Below, piece by piece: positions 46,357 to 53,926 of a DNA stretch of 53,926 nucleotides (position 1 is the stretch's first letter; each line of letters opens with the position of its first letter). The notes beneath the pieces are model-generated. The model ran no database searches, had not been told where the DNA came from, and saw only the letters and a list, made by a program, of their open reading frames with translations. Source of the stretch: a candidate division WS1 bacterium (lineage in GTDB: Bacteria > Armatimonadota > Zipacnadia > Zipacnadales > UBA11051); the NCBI GenBank assembly GCA_012518355.1, contig JAAYSP010000044.1, positions 1-53,926 of the forward strand. Reading direction: 5' to 3'. A program made the translations under genes and the position numbers.

Positions 46357-47985
46357 GTGACGACACAAGAGTTGGCGACACAACTGCAGGAGCGTTTTGA
46401 TGCCGAGCAGGGTGAACCGGACGGCCTGGCATCGCCGGGTTGGCTCTCTGTTACGGTTTGCAGCGACCGCCTCCTGGATGCGATACGCTGGCTATGGGAG
46501 GATGCAGGCTATCGCTTTCTGATATCAGCGGGCAGCGACTTGCGGCGCGAACGGGGCAAGTATCTTGTCACAAATCTGTTCGCTCAGGATGAGCACGGCA
46601 TCTACCTGGCTGTGCACACCGAGGTTGACCCTGAACAGCCGAGCATACCATCCATCACGCCGATAGTACCGGCTGCAAACTGGACCGAGCGAGAGCTCCG
46701 TGACATGATCGGAGTGGTACCTGAGGGCCATCCTGACCCGCGCCGGCTGGTGCTGGCTGATGACTGGCCAGAAGACCTGTACCCCTTGCGCTGGGATGTC
46801 GAGCATGGCATCAAGCCACCGCCCTCCGATTGCCAGGTGCCCAGAGAGCCCCCGCCTGAGGGCAGCAGCGTGGTGCCGCTGGGGCCCTATTTCCCGTCGC
46901 TGGAGGAGCCGGCATACTTCCGGCTGTTCGTCGAAGGCGAGGAGGTCGTGGGGGCCGATTACCGGGGTTTTTACAACCATCGCGGCATAGAGAAGATGGG
47001 CTGTAGTGTGCTGACCTACAACCAGATCCCCTTCATCGCTGAGCGTATCTGCGGCATCTGTGGCTGCGTGCACTCGACTGCGTACTGTCAGGCGGTGGAG
47101 AGGGCCGCAGGTATCGAGATACCGGAACGGGCTAAATACATCCGTACTATCATGCTGGAGCTTGAGCGGATGCAGAGCCACCTGCTGTGGCTTGGTATAG
47201 CCGGGCATATCGTCGGTTTTGACACCGTGTTGATGCAGACATGGCGGATGCGTGAGCCGATCATGTGGCTTTCGGAGAAGCTATCGGGCAACCGGCGTGT
47301 GTACGGTGGCAACATCATCGGTGGGGTACGCCTGGACATACCGACAGAGGTGCACCAGGACGTGCTGGATATGCTCGACAAGCTGGAGACGGAGTGGAAG
47401 GCGCTCTATAAGTCCATACCGGGTGACACCTCTCTGATGGCGCGTTTGCGGGGCACCGGGGTGCTACCTCACGAACTGGCAGTGGAACGCTGCGTTGTCG
47501 GGCCGACCGCTCGAGGCTCAGGAGTTGCCATAGACACCCGGCTGGATCACCCCTATGCTGCCTACGACAGGCTCGAGTTCGAAAAGTGCGTGCATGACGG
47601 CTGTGACAACCTGTCGCGCACGCTGGTGCGACTGGACGAAACGCTTGTCTCTATCGGCCTGATCAGGCAAGCGCTGCAGCAGATGCCTGATGGGCCGATA
47701 CTGACCCAGATAGATGAGGACATCCCTGGTGGTTTCGAGGGCTTCAGTGGTGTGGAGGCCCCACGCGGTGAGGTGGTGCACTGGGTGCTCACCGGTGATG
47801 AAAACCGGCCCACCAGATGGCGGCCGCGTGCTCCCACATATGCCAACTTACAGGTGGTGCCGCCCATGCTTAAGGGAAGTCAACTGGCTGATGCGCCCAT
47901 CAACATCGCCAGCTTCGACCCCTGCTTTTCATGCACCGACCGCATGGAAGTAGTAGACATGCGGACTGATGACGAATACGACTGA
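46357..47985 (+). CDS. group 4 [NiFe]-hydrogenase large subunit with fused NuoC-like domain (HycE/HyfG type)
   Basis: 542 residues. About 1-165 is the NuoC-like 30-kDa domain (ELRDMIGVVPEGHPDPRRLVL), and the rest is the NuoD/HycE catalytic subunit. The proximal motif ERICGICGCVH near 228-238 and the distal motif DPCFSCTDR near 521-529 provide the four cysteines for the NiFe centre, so this is a true hydrogenase rather than complex I. After TDR come 13 residues (MEVVDMRTDDEYD), the tail expected to be removed by the HycI-type protease; HycE's tail is longer. It starts with GTG after GGGCGGA. It sits on the cytoplasmic side of the membrane arm. Confidence 0.93.
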   Translation: MTTQELATQLQERFDAEQGEPDGLASPGWLSVTVCSDRLLDAIRWLWEDAGYRFLISAGSDLRRERGKYLVTNLFAQDEHGIYLAVHTEVDPEQPSIPSITPIVPAANWTERELRDMIGVVPEGHPDPRRLVLADDWPEDLYPLRWDVEHGIKPPPSDCQVPREPPPEGSSVVPLGPYFPSLEEPAYFRLFVEGEEVVGADYRGFYNHRGIEKMGCSVLTYNQIPFIAERICGICGCVHSTAYCQAVERAAGIEIPERAKYIRTIMLELERMQSHLLWLGIAGHIVGFDTVLMQTWRMREPIMWLSEKLSGNRRVYGGNIIGGVRLDIPTEVHQDVLDMLDKLETEWKALYKSIPGDTSLMARLRGTGVLPHELAVERCVVGPTARGSGVAIDTRLDHPYAAYDRLEFEKCVHDGCDNLSRTLVRLDETLVSIGLIRQALQQMPDGPILTQIDEDIPGGFEGFSGVEAPRGEVVHWVLTGDENRPTRWRPRAPTYANLQVVPPMLKGSQLADAPINIASFDPCFSCTDRMEVVDMRTDDEYD

Positions 47986-48054
47986 GAAGACGGCACTGCA
48001 CTGAGTGTAGCCCGAAGGCGGCAGTGCAGTGCCGGATGACGAGGATGTGCCGAG

Positions 48055-48639
48055 GTGTTACTTAGCAAACTGCGACAGGCTCTGATCTGCCTGCTGGCCG
48101 GGAAGGTGACGCTGTCTTATCCGGCCAAGCCGCGCCCACCGGAGGAAGGCTTCCGTGGGTACCCCGAGGTTGATGTGAACAAATGCATCGGCTGCGGGGC
48201 GTGTGCGGCGGTATGTCCGGCCAGGCTGATCAAGATAGAGGATGTAGACCAGACAACCCGGAGGATGACGCGTCTGCTGGAGCGCTGTGTTTTCTGCGGG
48301 CGCTGTGCGGAGGTGTGCCCGGAAGACGCCATCACCATGTCCAAACAGTTCGAGCTGACCTCAGATCAGGCGCGCCAGGATCTCACTCACGTCTGCGAGG
48401 TTTTTATGGCCACCTGCAAGCGCTGCGGACGCTGCTATGAGCCGGCCACGCCACTGGATCGGATCATGGAACCCGGGTTTCGCCATGACCAGATAGACCG
48501 TGGTGGAGATCGCTGCCCCTATCCCGAGTTGCGTGCTCCTGACAGCGAATCGCCTTCCACTGATGAGCACGATGAGCATGATGAGCACTTAGACGAGCCT
48601 GTGTCGGCACAAGTCGCACAAGTCGTGGAGGCGAAGTGA
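48055..48639 (+). CDS. NuoI/HycF-like 2x[4Fe-4S] subunit with His/Asp/Glu-rich tail
   Basis: 194 residues. CIGCGACAAVCP near 44-55 and CVFCGRCAEVCP near 78-89 bind two [4Fe-4S] clusters. CKRCGRC near 122-128 matches the extra cysteine group found in HycF-type proteins. The N-terminus (KVTLSYPAKPRPPEEGFRG) is the standard NuoI-like membrane-proximal segment. The tail contains DEH three times in a row (48562-48588, a nine-base repeat), an acidic, metal-binding-looking stretch not expected in the family. It starts with GTG. Its stop overlaps the next start (TGATG), so small-subunit synthesis is coupled. Confidence 0.88.
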   Translation: MLLSKLRQALICLLAGKVTLSYPAKPRPPEEGFRGYPEVDVNKCIGCGACAAVCPARLIKIEDVDQTTRRMTRLLERCVFCGRCAEVCPEDAITMSKQFELTSDQARQDLTHVCEVFMATCKRCGRCYEPATPLDRIMEPGFRHDQIDRGGDRCPYPELRAPDSESPSTDEHDEHDEHLDEPVSAQVAQVVEAK

Positions 48640-49148
48640 TGCTGAAGAAGCTATGCAAGAAAGCCTTTTTCAAGTCGCTATGGATCTATCACACGAACAC
48701 GGGCGCCTGCAACGGTTGCGATATAGAGCTGATAGACGTGCTCACTCCGTACTATGACGCTGAGCGGTTCGGCATGAAGCTGGTCGGCTCCCCGCGCCAT
48801 GCCGATGTCCTGGTTTGCTGTGGGCCGGTAACTCGGCAGGTCGTGCCGGCGCTCAAGCGGCTCTATGAAGCTGTGCCCGATCCCAAGCTGGTCATCGCCG
48901 TTGGCTCATGCGCCAGCGGTGGCGGCATCTGGTATGACTCCTACAACATCGTGGGTGGAGTCGACGTGGTGCTGCCGGTAGACTACTACATCCCGGGCTG
49001 CCCCCCACGTCCGGAGGCGATCCTGCATGGTGTGGCGATGGCGCTGGGTCTGGTAGAAAAACAGGTGGAGGCCGAAGGCCTGCGGCAGTTACCCGACCGC
49101 CCTGAGACCGTACCTATGGACGTACCGGAGCATCGCGGGCGCAAATAG
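48639..49148 (+). CDS. NuoB/HycG-like hydrogenase small subunit
   Basis: 169 residues. Ligands of the single proximal [4Fe-4S] cluster are seen in TGACNGCDIE near 22-31, VCCGPVT near 64-70, GSCASGG near 91-97 and PGCPPRPE near 120-127. Length fits the group 4 small subunit, which lacks the two extra clusters of uptake hydrogenases and has no Tat signal. It passes electrons from the HycF-like subunit to the NiFe site. It overlaps the preceding stop by one base, with GGAGG eight bases upstream. Last gene of the cluster, followed by a hairpin. Confidence 0.92.
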   Translation: MLKKLCKKAFFKSLWIYHTNTGACNGCDIELIDVLTPYYDAERFGMKLVGSPRHADVLVCCGPVTRQVVPALKRLYEAVPDPKLVIAVGSCASGGGIWYDSYNIVGGVDVVLPVDYYIPGCPPRPEAILHGVAMALGLVEKQVEAEGLRQLPDRPETVPMDVPEHRGRK

Positions 49149-49480
49149 AGCCCGGGCGCCTACAACCAACCTCTTCTGCACTGATCCGCGACCTGACACT
49201 GGCCGCGGATTTGTCTTTCGCCCTATACCCACTCCTCTCCGTGCGGTATCAGATTGTCAGATTGTCAGAGCGCACACATGCCATGCTTTGCGTACCGCTT
49301 GTCATAGAAGTCGTGCCCGATATCCCTTGATACTCGAGATGCTGGAGCAGGTATTCTCTGCAGCGTGCAGAAAATAGCAGCAGCAGAGCCGCTATCGAGT
49401 GATAGCAGTCTACCGTTGTCTGTGGCTACAGGCGATCGTGAGCAACCGGTGACTGTTCAATTGACCATCAGGAGGAGATT
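49149..49480. other. 332-base intergenic region after the hydrogenase cluster
   Basis: Contains the candidate terminator listed separately, a short direct repeat (CAGATTGT twice in a row from about 49250), and the upstream region of the isomerase-family gene. An open frame from 49365 has no ribosome binding site. No other gene is visible. Confidence 0.5.
49184..49220 (+). terminator. candidate terminator of the hydrogenase cluster
   Basis: ATCCGCG (49184-49190) pairs with CGCGGAT (49204-49210) and is followed by TTGTCTTTCG. The stem is only 7 bp with a 13-base loop and a broken T-run, so it would be a modest terminator. Confidence 0.45.
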
Positions 49481-50887
49481 ATGGCTCAACAAAAGACCAC
49501 TTTTGCACTCTACTTTGGCAATCGAGGTTCCTTTCCGGCCTCACTGATCGCGGGAGCGCGTCAGCAGATGCAGTCGCGACTTGCCGAACTGGGGCACAAT
49601 ACACTGATTATGGATGCAGAGTTGACGGCCCACGGGGCGATAGAGACGCCAAGAGAGGGCGAGATCTACGCCAACTGGCTGCGCAAGCATCAGGGCGAAT
49701 TTGGTGGTGTCATTCTGTCGCTACCGAATTTCGGTGACGAGAACGGAGCTATCGCAGCGCTGAAAGACTGTGGAGTACCTATCTTGATTCAGGCATATCC
49801 GGATGAGTTTGACAAGATGGCGCCGGAATTGCGCCGCGATGCCTTCTGCGGCAAGTTCTCCATCATGGATGTGTTTCGTCAAAACGCATTGAAGTTTACC
49901 GCACTGAAGCCGCACACTCAAGACCCGGCCAGCGCAGGGTTTGCCGCAAACGTGGACTACTTTGACCGCATGTGCAGAGTTGTCGGGGGCATGAAAGACA
50001 TAGTGGTGGGGGCAATTGGTGCGCGTACGACTGCGTTCAAGACCGTGCGCATAGACGAGGTTGCCCTGCAGCGTCAGGGCATCACCATGGAGACGCTGGA
50101 CCTGTCTGATATCTTCGCTCGTGTAGCTGCGTTAGAAGATCGCGACGAGAAGGTGCAGGCCAAAGCGGAAAGGCTGCGGGGTTACACCAACTGGGATGCG
50201 GTGCCGGATGAGGCTTTCGACAAGCTCGTGAAACTAGGGGTAGCGATTGACCAGGTGGTCGAAGAATATCGGATGGACGCGCTGGCAATCCGCTGCTGGA
50301 TCGAGATGCAGCAACAGCTCGGTATATCGCCGTGTGTGCTGCTAAGCGAGATGAACGATCGCGGCGTGATTACCGCTTGCGAGGTGGATATCGGTAACGC
50401 AGTGGCTATGCGCGCGCTGGCACTGGCTTCGGGCGATGTGGTGACCTGTCTGGACTGGAACAACAACTACGGTGATGATGAGGACAAGTGCATCCTGTTC
50501 CACTGTGGGCCGGTGCCTCAGACTATGATGACCGATCGGGGATGTGTGGCCGATCACGCAATTCTGGCCAATGCGGTAGGCAAAGGCAATGCTTATGGCC
50601 CGTGCGAAGGCCGGATCAAGCCGATGCCGTTCACCTTCGGCAGCATGCTCACCGAAGACGGCCAGATGAAGTTCTACCTGGGAGAGGCGCGGTTTACGGA
50701 CGACCCGATAGCCGACGACTTTTTCGGCTGTGCGGGCGTCATGCAGATGCGCGGCCTGCAGGATGCCTTGCAGACCATCGGTTATCTGGGCCACCGCCAC
50801 CATGTCAGCGTCACTCCGCAGTATGTAGCAGGTCCCATTTATGAGGCGCTCACCAAGTACATCGGCTGTGAAGTGACGTGCGTGTAG
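49481..50887 (+). CDS. L-fucose/L-arabinose isomerase-family protein
   Basis: 468 residues of the fucose isomerase superfamily (COG2407 type), whose members interconvert aldoses and ketoses or act in related sugar pathways. Matches include ILSLPNFGDENGAIAAL near 78-94, CGKFSIMDVF near 123-132, GAIGARTTAFKTVR near 177-190, ALAIRCWIEMQ near 268-278 and the metal-site stretch CEVDIGNAVAMRAL near 303-316. FHCGPVP near 339-345 carries a conserved His. Soluble and cytoplasmic. AGGAGGAG lies ideally before the ATG, suggesting strong expression, and a strong terminator follows. The sugar substrate is unknown, but carbohydrate use fits the secreted lyase-like genes. Confidence 0.82.
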   Translation: MAQQKTTFALYFGNRGSFPASLIAGARQQMQSRLAELGHNTLIMDAELTAHGAIETPREGEIYANWLRKHQGEFGGVILSLPNFGDENGAIAALKDCGVPILIQAYPDEFDKMAPELRRDAFCGKFSIMDVFRQNALKFTALKPHTQDPASAGFAANVDYFDRMCRVVGGMKDIVVGAIGARTTAFKTVRIDEVALQRQGITMETLDLSDIFARVAALEDRDEKVQAKAERLRGYTNWDAVPDEAFDKLVKLGVAIDQVVEEYRMDALAIRCWIEMQQQLGISPCVLLSEMNDRGVITACEVDIGNAVAMRALALASGDVVTCLDWNNNYGDDEDKCILFHCGPVPQTMMTDRGCVADHAILANAVGKGNAYGPCEGRIKPMPFTFGSMLTEDGQMKFYLGEARFTDDPIADDFFGCAGVMQMRGLQDALQTIGYLGHRHHVSVTPQYVAGPIYEALTKYIGCEVTCV

Positions 50888-50914
50888 CTCCTGGTTTGGT
50901 GTACGGTTATGAGA

Positions 50915-50948
50915 AGAACCCCGCCTGGCTGGCGGGGTTCTCTTTTTG
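50915..50948 (+). terminator. strong intrinsic terminator of the isomerase gene
   Basis: AGAACCCCGCC (50915-50925) pairs perfectly with GGCGGGGTTCT (50931-50941) across a 5-base loop, followed by CTTTTTG. It ends just before the convergent DsbA-like gene and has A-rich sequence upstream (GAGAAGAA), so it could also stop the opposite transcript weakly. Confidence 0.92.
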
Positions 50949-50978
50949 TCTGACGGATTGTGTGGCCGGCAAAAAGAT

Positions 50979-51533
50979 TCAGCTTTCGTCATCACTCTGT
51001 GCGGCCGCATCTATGGCTTCGGTTAGTGCTTCAAGCGTCACTTCGCCGGTATATTTAGCGCCGTTGATGTAGAAGATGGGCGCACCGTTGACTCCACTGC
51101 GAAGCCCCTGCCCGCGACGGCGCAGGATCTCTCGCTCCAGTTGCCGGTCTGCAAAGTCGTCGGCAAAACGCTCCATGTCCAGATCGATCTGCCGGGCGTA
51201 GTCGTGCAACTGTTCGTCCGATGGCCCGATAGGTTGGGCAAACAGGATATGATGCATCTGCCAGAATTTCCCCTGACGCCCCGCAGCCTCGGCGGCGCGA
51301 GCAGCGGCCAGGGCACGAGGGTGTACGTTGGTCAAAGGGAAATGCCTGACAGCAAAGCGAACCCGACCGGCCTGTTGAGCCAGTAGCGTTTCGACAATCG
51401 GATAGGCCGCGCGGCAGTCAGGGCAGTCATAGTCGCTGTACTCAACTATCGCCACCGGCGCATCGTCGGGGCCCAGTGGCCAGTCCTGGTCACTCAGCGG
51501 TTCCCGCAGAGTATCGGGGGGCAGGGTAGGCAT
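50979..51533 (-). CDS. DsbA-family thioredoxin-like protein
   Basis: 184 residues of the DsbA/DSBA-like thioredoxin class. YSDYDCPDCRAAYP near 33-46 carries the CxxC redox pair, and GVNGAPIFYINGAKY near 146-160 holds the cis-proline loop. The helical insert fits the family. No signal peptide is visible, so it probably acts in the cytoplasm, unlike classical DsbA. I chose ATG at 51533, five bases after GGAGGGG; a GTG at 51539 would overlap the peroxiredoxin stop. Cotranscribed with the peroxiredoxin, which it may reduce (inference). Confidence 0.85.
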   Translation of the reverse strand: MPTLPPDTLREPLSDQDWPLGPDDAPVAIVEYSDYDCPDCRAAYPIVETLLAQQAGRVRFAVRHFPLTNVHPRALAAARAAEAAGRQGKFWQMHHILFAQPIGPSDEQLHDYARQIDLDMERFADDFADRQLEREILRRRGQGLRSGVNGAPIFYINGAKYTGEVTLEALTEAIDAAAQSDDES

Positions 51534-51535
51534 GC

Positions 51536-52009
51536 TCACCCCTCCTCTTCCATTTCCTCGAGCGCCCGGAGGAGCCGGTCGACGCCGGGGTTCTCCTTCA
51601 TCGGTGACAGGTAGCTGTAGACTATGGTACCGGAGGCATCAACTATGAACAGAGCTCGCTCGGAGACGCCCGATGGGTTCATCACTCCGTAGCTTTCGGC
51701 TACCGCGCCCTTAGGGTCGGCATCGGAAAGCAGCGGGATACTGAAGCCGGCCTCTTGTGCCCACGACGTCAGCTCCTCGACCGGATCCACCGAGAGAGCT
51801 ACCACGATCGCGCCCATGTCTTCGAGTTCATGCCGGAATTCGTCCAGCATGGCCAGCTCTGCACCACATACGCTGGTACGGGCCTTCGGGAAAAACGCCA
51901 GGATGAGGTATTCCTTTTCGCCAAGCAACTGCGAAATTGTCGCCATCTGTCCCTGACTGGTCGCCAATTCGAATTCTGGTGCCCTGGAACCTACCTCGAG
52001 TATCGGCAT
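51536..52009 (-). CDS. peroxiredoxin (AhpC/TSA, BCP-like)
   Basis: 157 residues. FFPKARTSVCGAEL near 40-53 holds the peroxidatic cysteine within the PxxxTxxC pattern, and VVALSVDPVEEL near 68-79 and SDADPKGAVAESYGV near 95-109 match the family fold. It lacks an obvious resolving-cysteine partner in the usual BCP place (five residues on), so it may act as a 1-Cys enzyme recycled by a thiol protein such as its DsbA-like neighbour. AGGAGGG sits five bases before the ATG at 52009; a longer frame to 52096 has no support. Confidence 0.88.
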   Translation of the reverse strand: MPILEVGSRAPEFELATSQGQMATISQLLGEKEYLILAFFPKARTSVCGAELAMLDEFRHELEDMGAIVVALSVDPVEELTSWAQEAGFSIPLLSDADPKGAVAESYGVMNPSGVSERALFIVDASGTIVYSYLSPMKENPGVDRLLRALEEMEEEG

Positions 52010-52148
52010 ACGTGCCCTCCTTTTCCAGTTGTCATGCTTGACCGACGGATGTGTTACGAAAGGCGTATCACTAGAGCATATCACTCCGGTGAGCATTTCG
52101 TCATGTTATAGTGGAATCCTGCCTCCGGAGTCGCGTAATTGCCATCTC

Positions 52149-53339
52149 TTACTCCTGCAGGGTAGCTGCCGCCAGATCACGGCCGAACTGACGGCAGGCC
52201 TCCAGGTCTTCGGCAGTCGGTTGCCATTTGCACTCAAGCGGCTCGCGGATGATGTCAACTCCCGCATCGGCCAGTCGCTGCTGCAGAATCCTGGGCGCAC
52301 CGCCGCTCCAGCCGTATGAGCCGAAAGTCGCACCCAGTTTGTTTTTCATCTTGAGGCCCTTGATCTCTTCGAAAATCGGCGCGAGGGCGCTCAGGAAGCC
52401 GTTATTCACGGTCGGCGAGCCGACTGCCACGGTGCGGGCTTTGAAGATCTCCACCAGTGCATCGTTGCGGTCAGTCAGGGCCATGTGCAGCACCTTGTAG
52501 TCAACATCTTTTTCGGCCAGGCCTTCACCGATTGCCGCCGCCATCTGCTCGGTGGCATGCCACATGGTGTCATAGAGAATTACCGCTCTTGGTTCAGGCT
52601 TTTGCGCCGCCCACTGCTGATACTTCTCCACGATTTGCAGGGGGTTGTCGCGCCATATGACGCCATGGCTGGGGGCGATGATGTCCACCGGCAGGTTCAG
52701 GGCCAGCAGTTCATCTATCTTCCTGAGTACCAGATTGCTGAACGGTGTGAGGATGTTGACATAGTATTTGAAGGCCTCTTCGAAAAGCTCCTGCTGATCT
52801 ACCTCATCGTTGAAGCGCCCGGCGCTGGCGTAGTGCTGCCCGAAGGCATCGTTGGGCATCAGGATGTTGTGACCGGTGAGGTATGTGAACATACTATCAG
52901 GCCAGTGCAGCATGGGGGCCTCGACGAAGACTAAATCGTCTTGTCCTATGCTGATCGAGTCGCCGGTCTTGACGGGCTGGAAGTCCCAGTCGCCGTGATA
53001 GTTGCCCGGAAAGCTGTCCATGCCCTTTTGCGACACTACCACTTTGGCGTTGGGCGCATGACGGATGACCTCGGCCAGTGCGCCGGAGTGGTCAACCTCG
53101 GCATGATTTGCCACGATGTAGTCCAGTTCGGCGGGGTCTATGACTTCGCTGATGTTGCGTATCAATTGCTCGGTGAACGGGGTCCAGACGGCGTCTACCA
53201 GCACTTTTTTCTCGTCCAGAATCAGATAGGAGTTGTAGGATGAGCCGCGGTGGGTGGACAGTTCATGCCCATGAAAATGGGTGAGTGCCCAATCCACGAC
53301 GCCCACCCAGTGCACGTTGCCTTTTACTTGTATTGCCAT
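52149..53339 (-). CDS. flavodiiron protein (FprA-type O2/NO reductase)
   Basis: 396 residues. The N-terminal beta-lactamase-like domain has the diiron ligands: NHAEVDHSG near 81-89, LHWPD near 147-151, NDAFGQH near 166 and APSHGVIWR near 225. The flavodoxin domain from about 250 has LYDTMWHATEQMA, which binds FMN, and GSPTVNNGFL and FGSYGWSGGA further on. It reduces O2 to water or NO to N2O in the cytoplasm of anaerobes. There is no fused rubredoxin. The start at 53339 has AAGGGAGG eight bases upstream. It lies 133 bases downstream of the Rrf2 regulator on the same strand. Confidence 0.93.
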   Translation of the reverse strand: MAIQVKGNVHWVGVVDWALTHFHGHELSTHRGSSYNSYLILDEKKVLVDAVWTPFTEQLIRNISEVIDPAELDYIVANHAEVDHSGALAEVIRHAPNAKVVVSQKGMDSFPGNYHGDWDFQPVKTGDSISIGQDDLVFVEAPMLHWPDSMFTYLTGHNILMPNDAFGQHYASAGRFNDEVDQQELFEEAFKYYVNILTPFSNLVLRKIDELLALNLPVDIIAPSHGVIWRDNPLQIVEKYQQWAAQKPEPRAVILYDTMWHATEQMAAAIGEGLAEKDVDYKVLHMALTDRNDALVEIFKARTVAVGSPTVNNGFLSALAPIFEEIKGLKMKNKLGATFGSYGWSGGAPRILQQRLADAGVDIIREPLECKWQPTAEDLEACRQFGRDLAAATLQE

Positions 53340-53471
53340 TTGCATAGCCTCCCTTAGCCGTTTGGCGTGTGAACATGAATCGCTTTGCCGGACGCGAATA
53401 ACTCTACTGTTTGCAGGCTGGCTTGTTACTTTGAGACTGCTCTGACGCCTATGGACTACTCGACGCAAGCA

Positions 53472-53906
53472 TCACTTGCCCGGTTCAGTATCGTGCTGAA
53501 ATACACCTGCGACGTCAGCCACTGTGGTTTCGGACAGGTATGCTCTGACCCTCGCATTCAGTGTCGGAACCATGTCTCCCAGAATGCAGTTGTCCCCATC
53601 GCAGATGGGGGTGGCAAGCAGGCACTTGCTGAAGCTGACCGGCCCCTCGATAGCCTCATAGACCTCGGCGAGGGTGATGGTGTCGGCCGGTCGGCTGAGG
53701 CGAAAGCCCCCGGTTGGGCCACGTACGGATTCGACCAGTTGAGCCCTGCGCAATCGCTGGAGTACCTTGGCTAGGTGCGCCTTCGAGGCATGGAGGGCCT
53801 CGGCAATTGTGGGGGTGCTGAGCAGTTGCGGCTGTCTGGCCGCCAGCAGTACCGTGGTGTGCAGTGCCAGTGAAGCCGCGTCAGATATGCGTAGTACATT
53901 TGCCAT
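53472..53906 (-). CDS. Rrf2-family transcription regulator with three cysteines (Fe-S type)
   Basis: 144 residues. A winged-helix region (about 10-70, with TPTIAEALHASKAHLAKVLQ as the recognition area) precedes a dimer helix and then C-LLATPI-C-DGDN-C near 95-108. This is the three-cysteine group that binds an iron-sulfur cluster in NsrR/IscR-type Rrf2 proteins. It probably senses NO, O2 or Fe-S status and controls the flavodiiron and peroxiredoxin genes that follow on the same strand (inference from order). The start at 53906 has a weak ribosome binding site. The upstream control region is beyond the window. Confidence 0.88.
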   Translation of the reverse strand: MANVLRISDAASLALHTTVLLAARQPQLLSTPTIAEALHASKAHLAKVLQRLRRAQLVESVRGPTGGFRLSRPADTITLAEVYEAIEGPVSFSKCLLATPICDGDNCILGDMVPTLNARVRAYLSETTVADVAGVFQHDTEPGK

Positions 53907-53926
53907 GGTATCATCTCGTAGTCAGA

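Noticed and set aside
46357..47985. possibility that the cluster is complex I rather than a hydrogenase
   Set aside because: The large subunit keeps all four nickel-binding cysteines and a cleavable tail, and a HycI-type protease is in the cluster. NuoD proteins lack these.

Overview
The window is about 54 kb of a moderately GC-rich bacterial chromosome (GC not counted). It looks like a free-living, saccharolytic, anaerobic to oxygen-tolerant Gram-negative-type (diderm) bacterium. The evidence is a Wzz-like chain-length protein with an SLBB export protein, very large secreted heparinase-like proteins, a membrane-bound group 4 [NiFe] hydrogenase, and an Fe-S Rrf2 regulator beside a flavodiiron protein and a peroxiredoxin. 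The mix (DUF1844 protein, heparinase-like giants, amidohydrolases, many TPRs, GTG/TTG starts) resembles Armatimonadota, Hydrogenedentota or PVC-type genomes. No marker gene fixes the phylum, so that is a weak inference. I saw no rRNA, tRNA, CRISPR, phage or transposase.

Layout. 0.3-3.2 kb (+): two tandem PHP-domain hydrolases and an M20 amidohydrolase. 3.3-9.8 kb (-): two 1030-residue heparinase II/III-like secreted paralogues, each behind the same promoter/operator block. 9.9-14.6 kb (+): RtcA, a DUF1844 protein, a type II asparaginase, a 76-residue single-pass membrane protein in three tandem copies, and a Gfo/Idh/MocA-like protein. 14.6-19.4 kb: a site-2-protease-like membrane protein (-), then malate dehydrogenase, two-subunit fumarase and a TPR protein (+). 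19.4-27.2 kb (-): a 980-residue TPR protein, a decayed dapA-family pseudogene, two amidohydrolases and an MsbA-type ABC exporter. 27.8-32.0 kb (-): polysaccharide chain-length and export genes. 32.4-37.0 kb (+): a 1530-residue secreted protein with heparinase-like and beta-propeller parts.

37.3-49.1 kb (+): one long cluster for a group 4 (Hyc/Hyf-like) [NiFe] hydrogenase. It holds the large subunit with both nickel motifs, the small subunit, a 2x[4Fe-4S] protein, NuoH-like and two antiporter-like membrane subunits, and the HycI-type maturation protease. Its input module is unusual: a molybdopterin-family protein without the formate-dehydrogenase Cys/Sec, plus HydB-like and HydG-like subunits known from NAD(P)-linked sulfhydrogenases. 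The simplest reading is an ion-translocating NAD(P)H- or ferredoxin-linked hydrogenase.

49.5-50.9 kb (+): a fucose/arabinose-isomerase-family protein with a strong terminator. 51.0-53.9 kb (-): DsbA-like protein, peroxiredoxin, flavodiiron protein and Fe-S Rrf2 regulator, plausibly an O2/NO/peroxide defence set protecting the anaerobic metabolism next door.

The parts most worth a second look are the hydrogenase input module, the triplicated membrane-protein unit whose repeats carry pieces of both flanking genes, and the shared control block in front of the heparinase paralogues.
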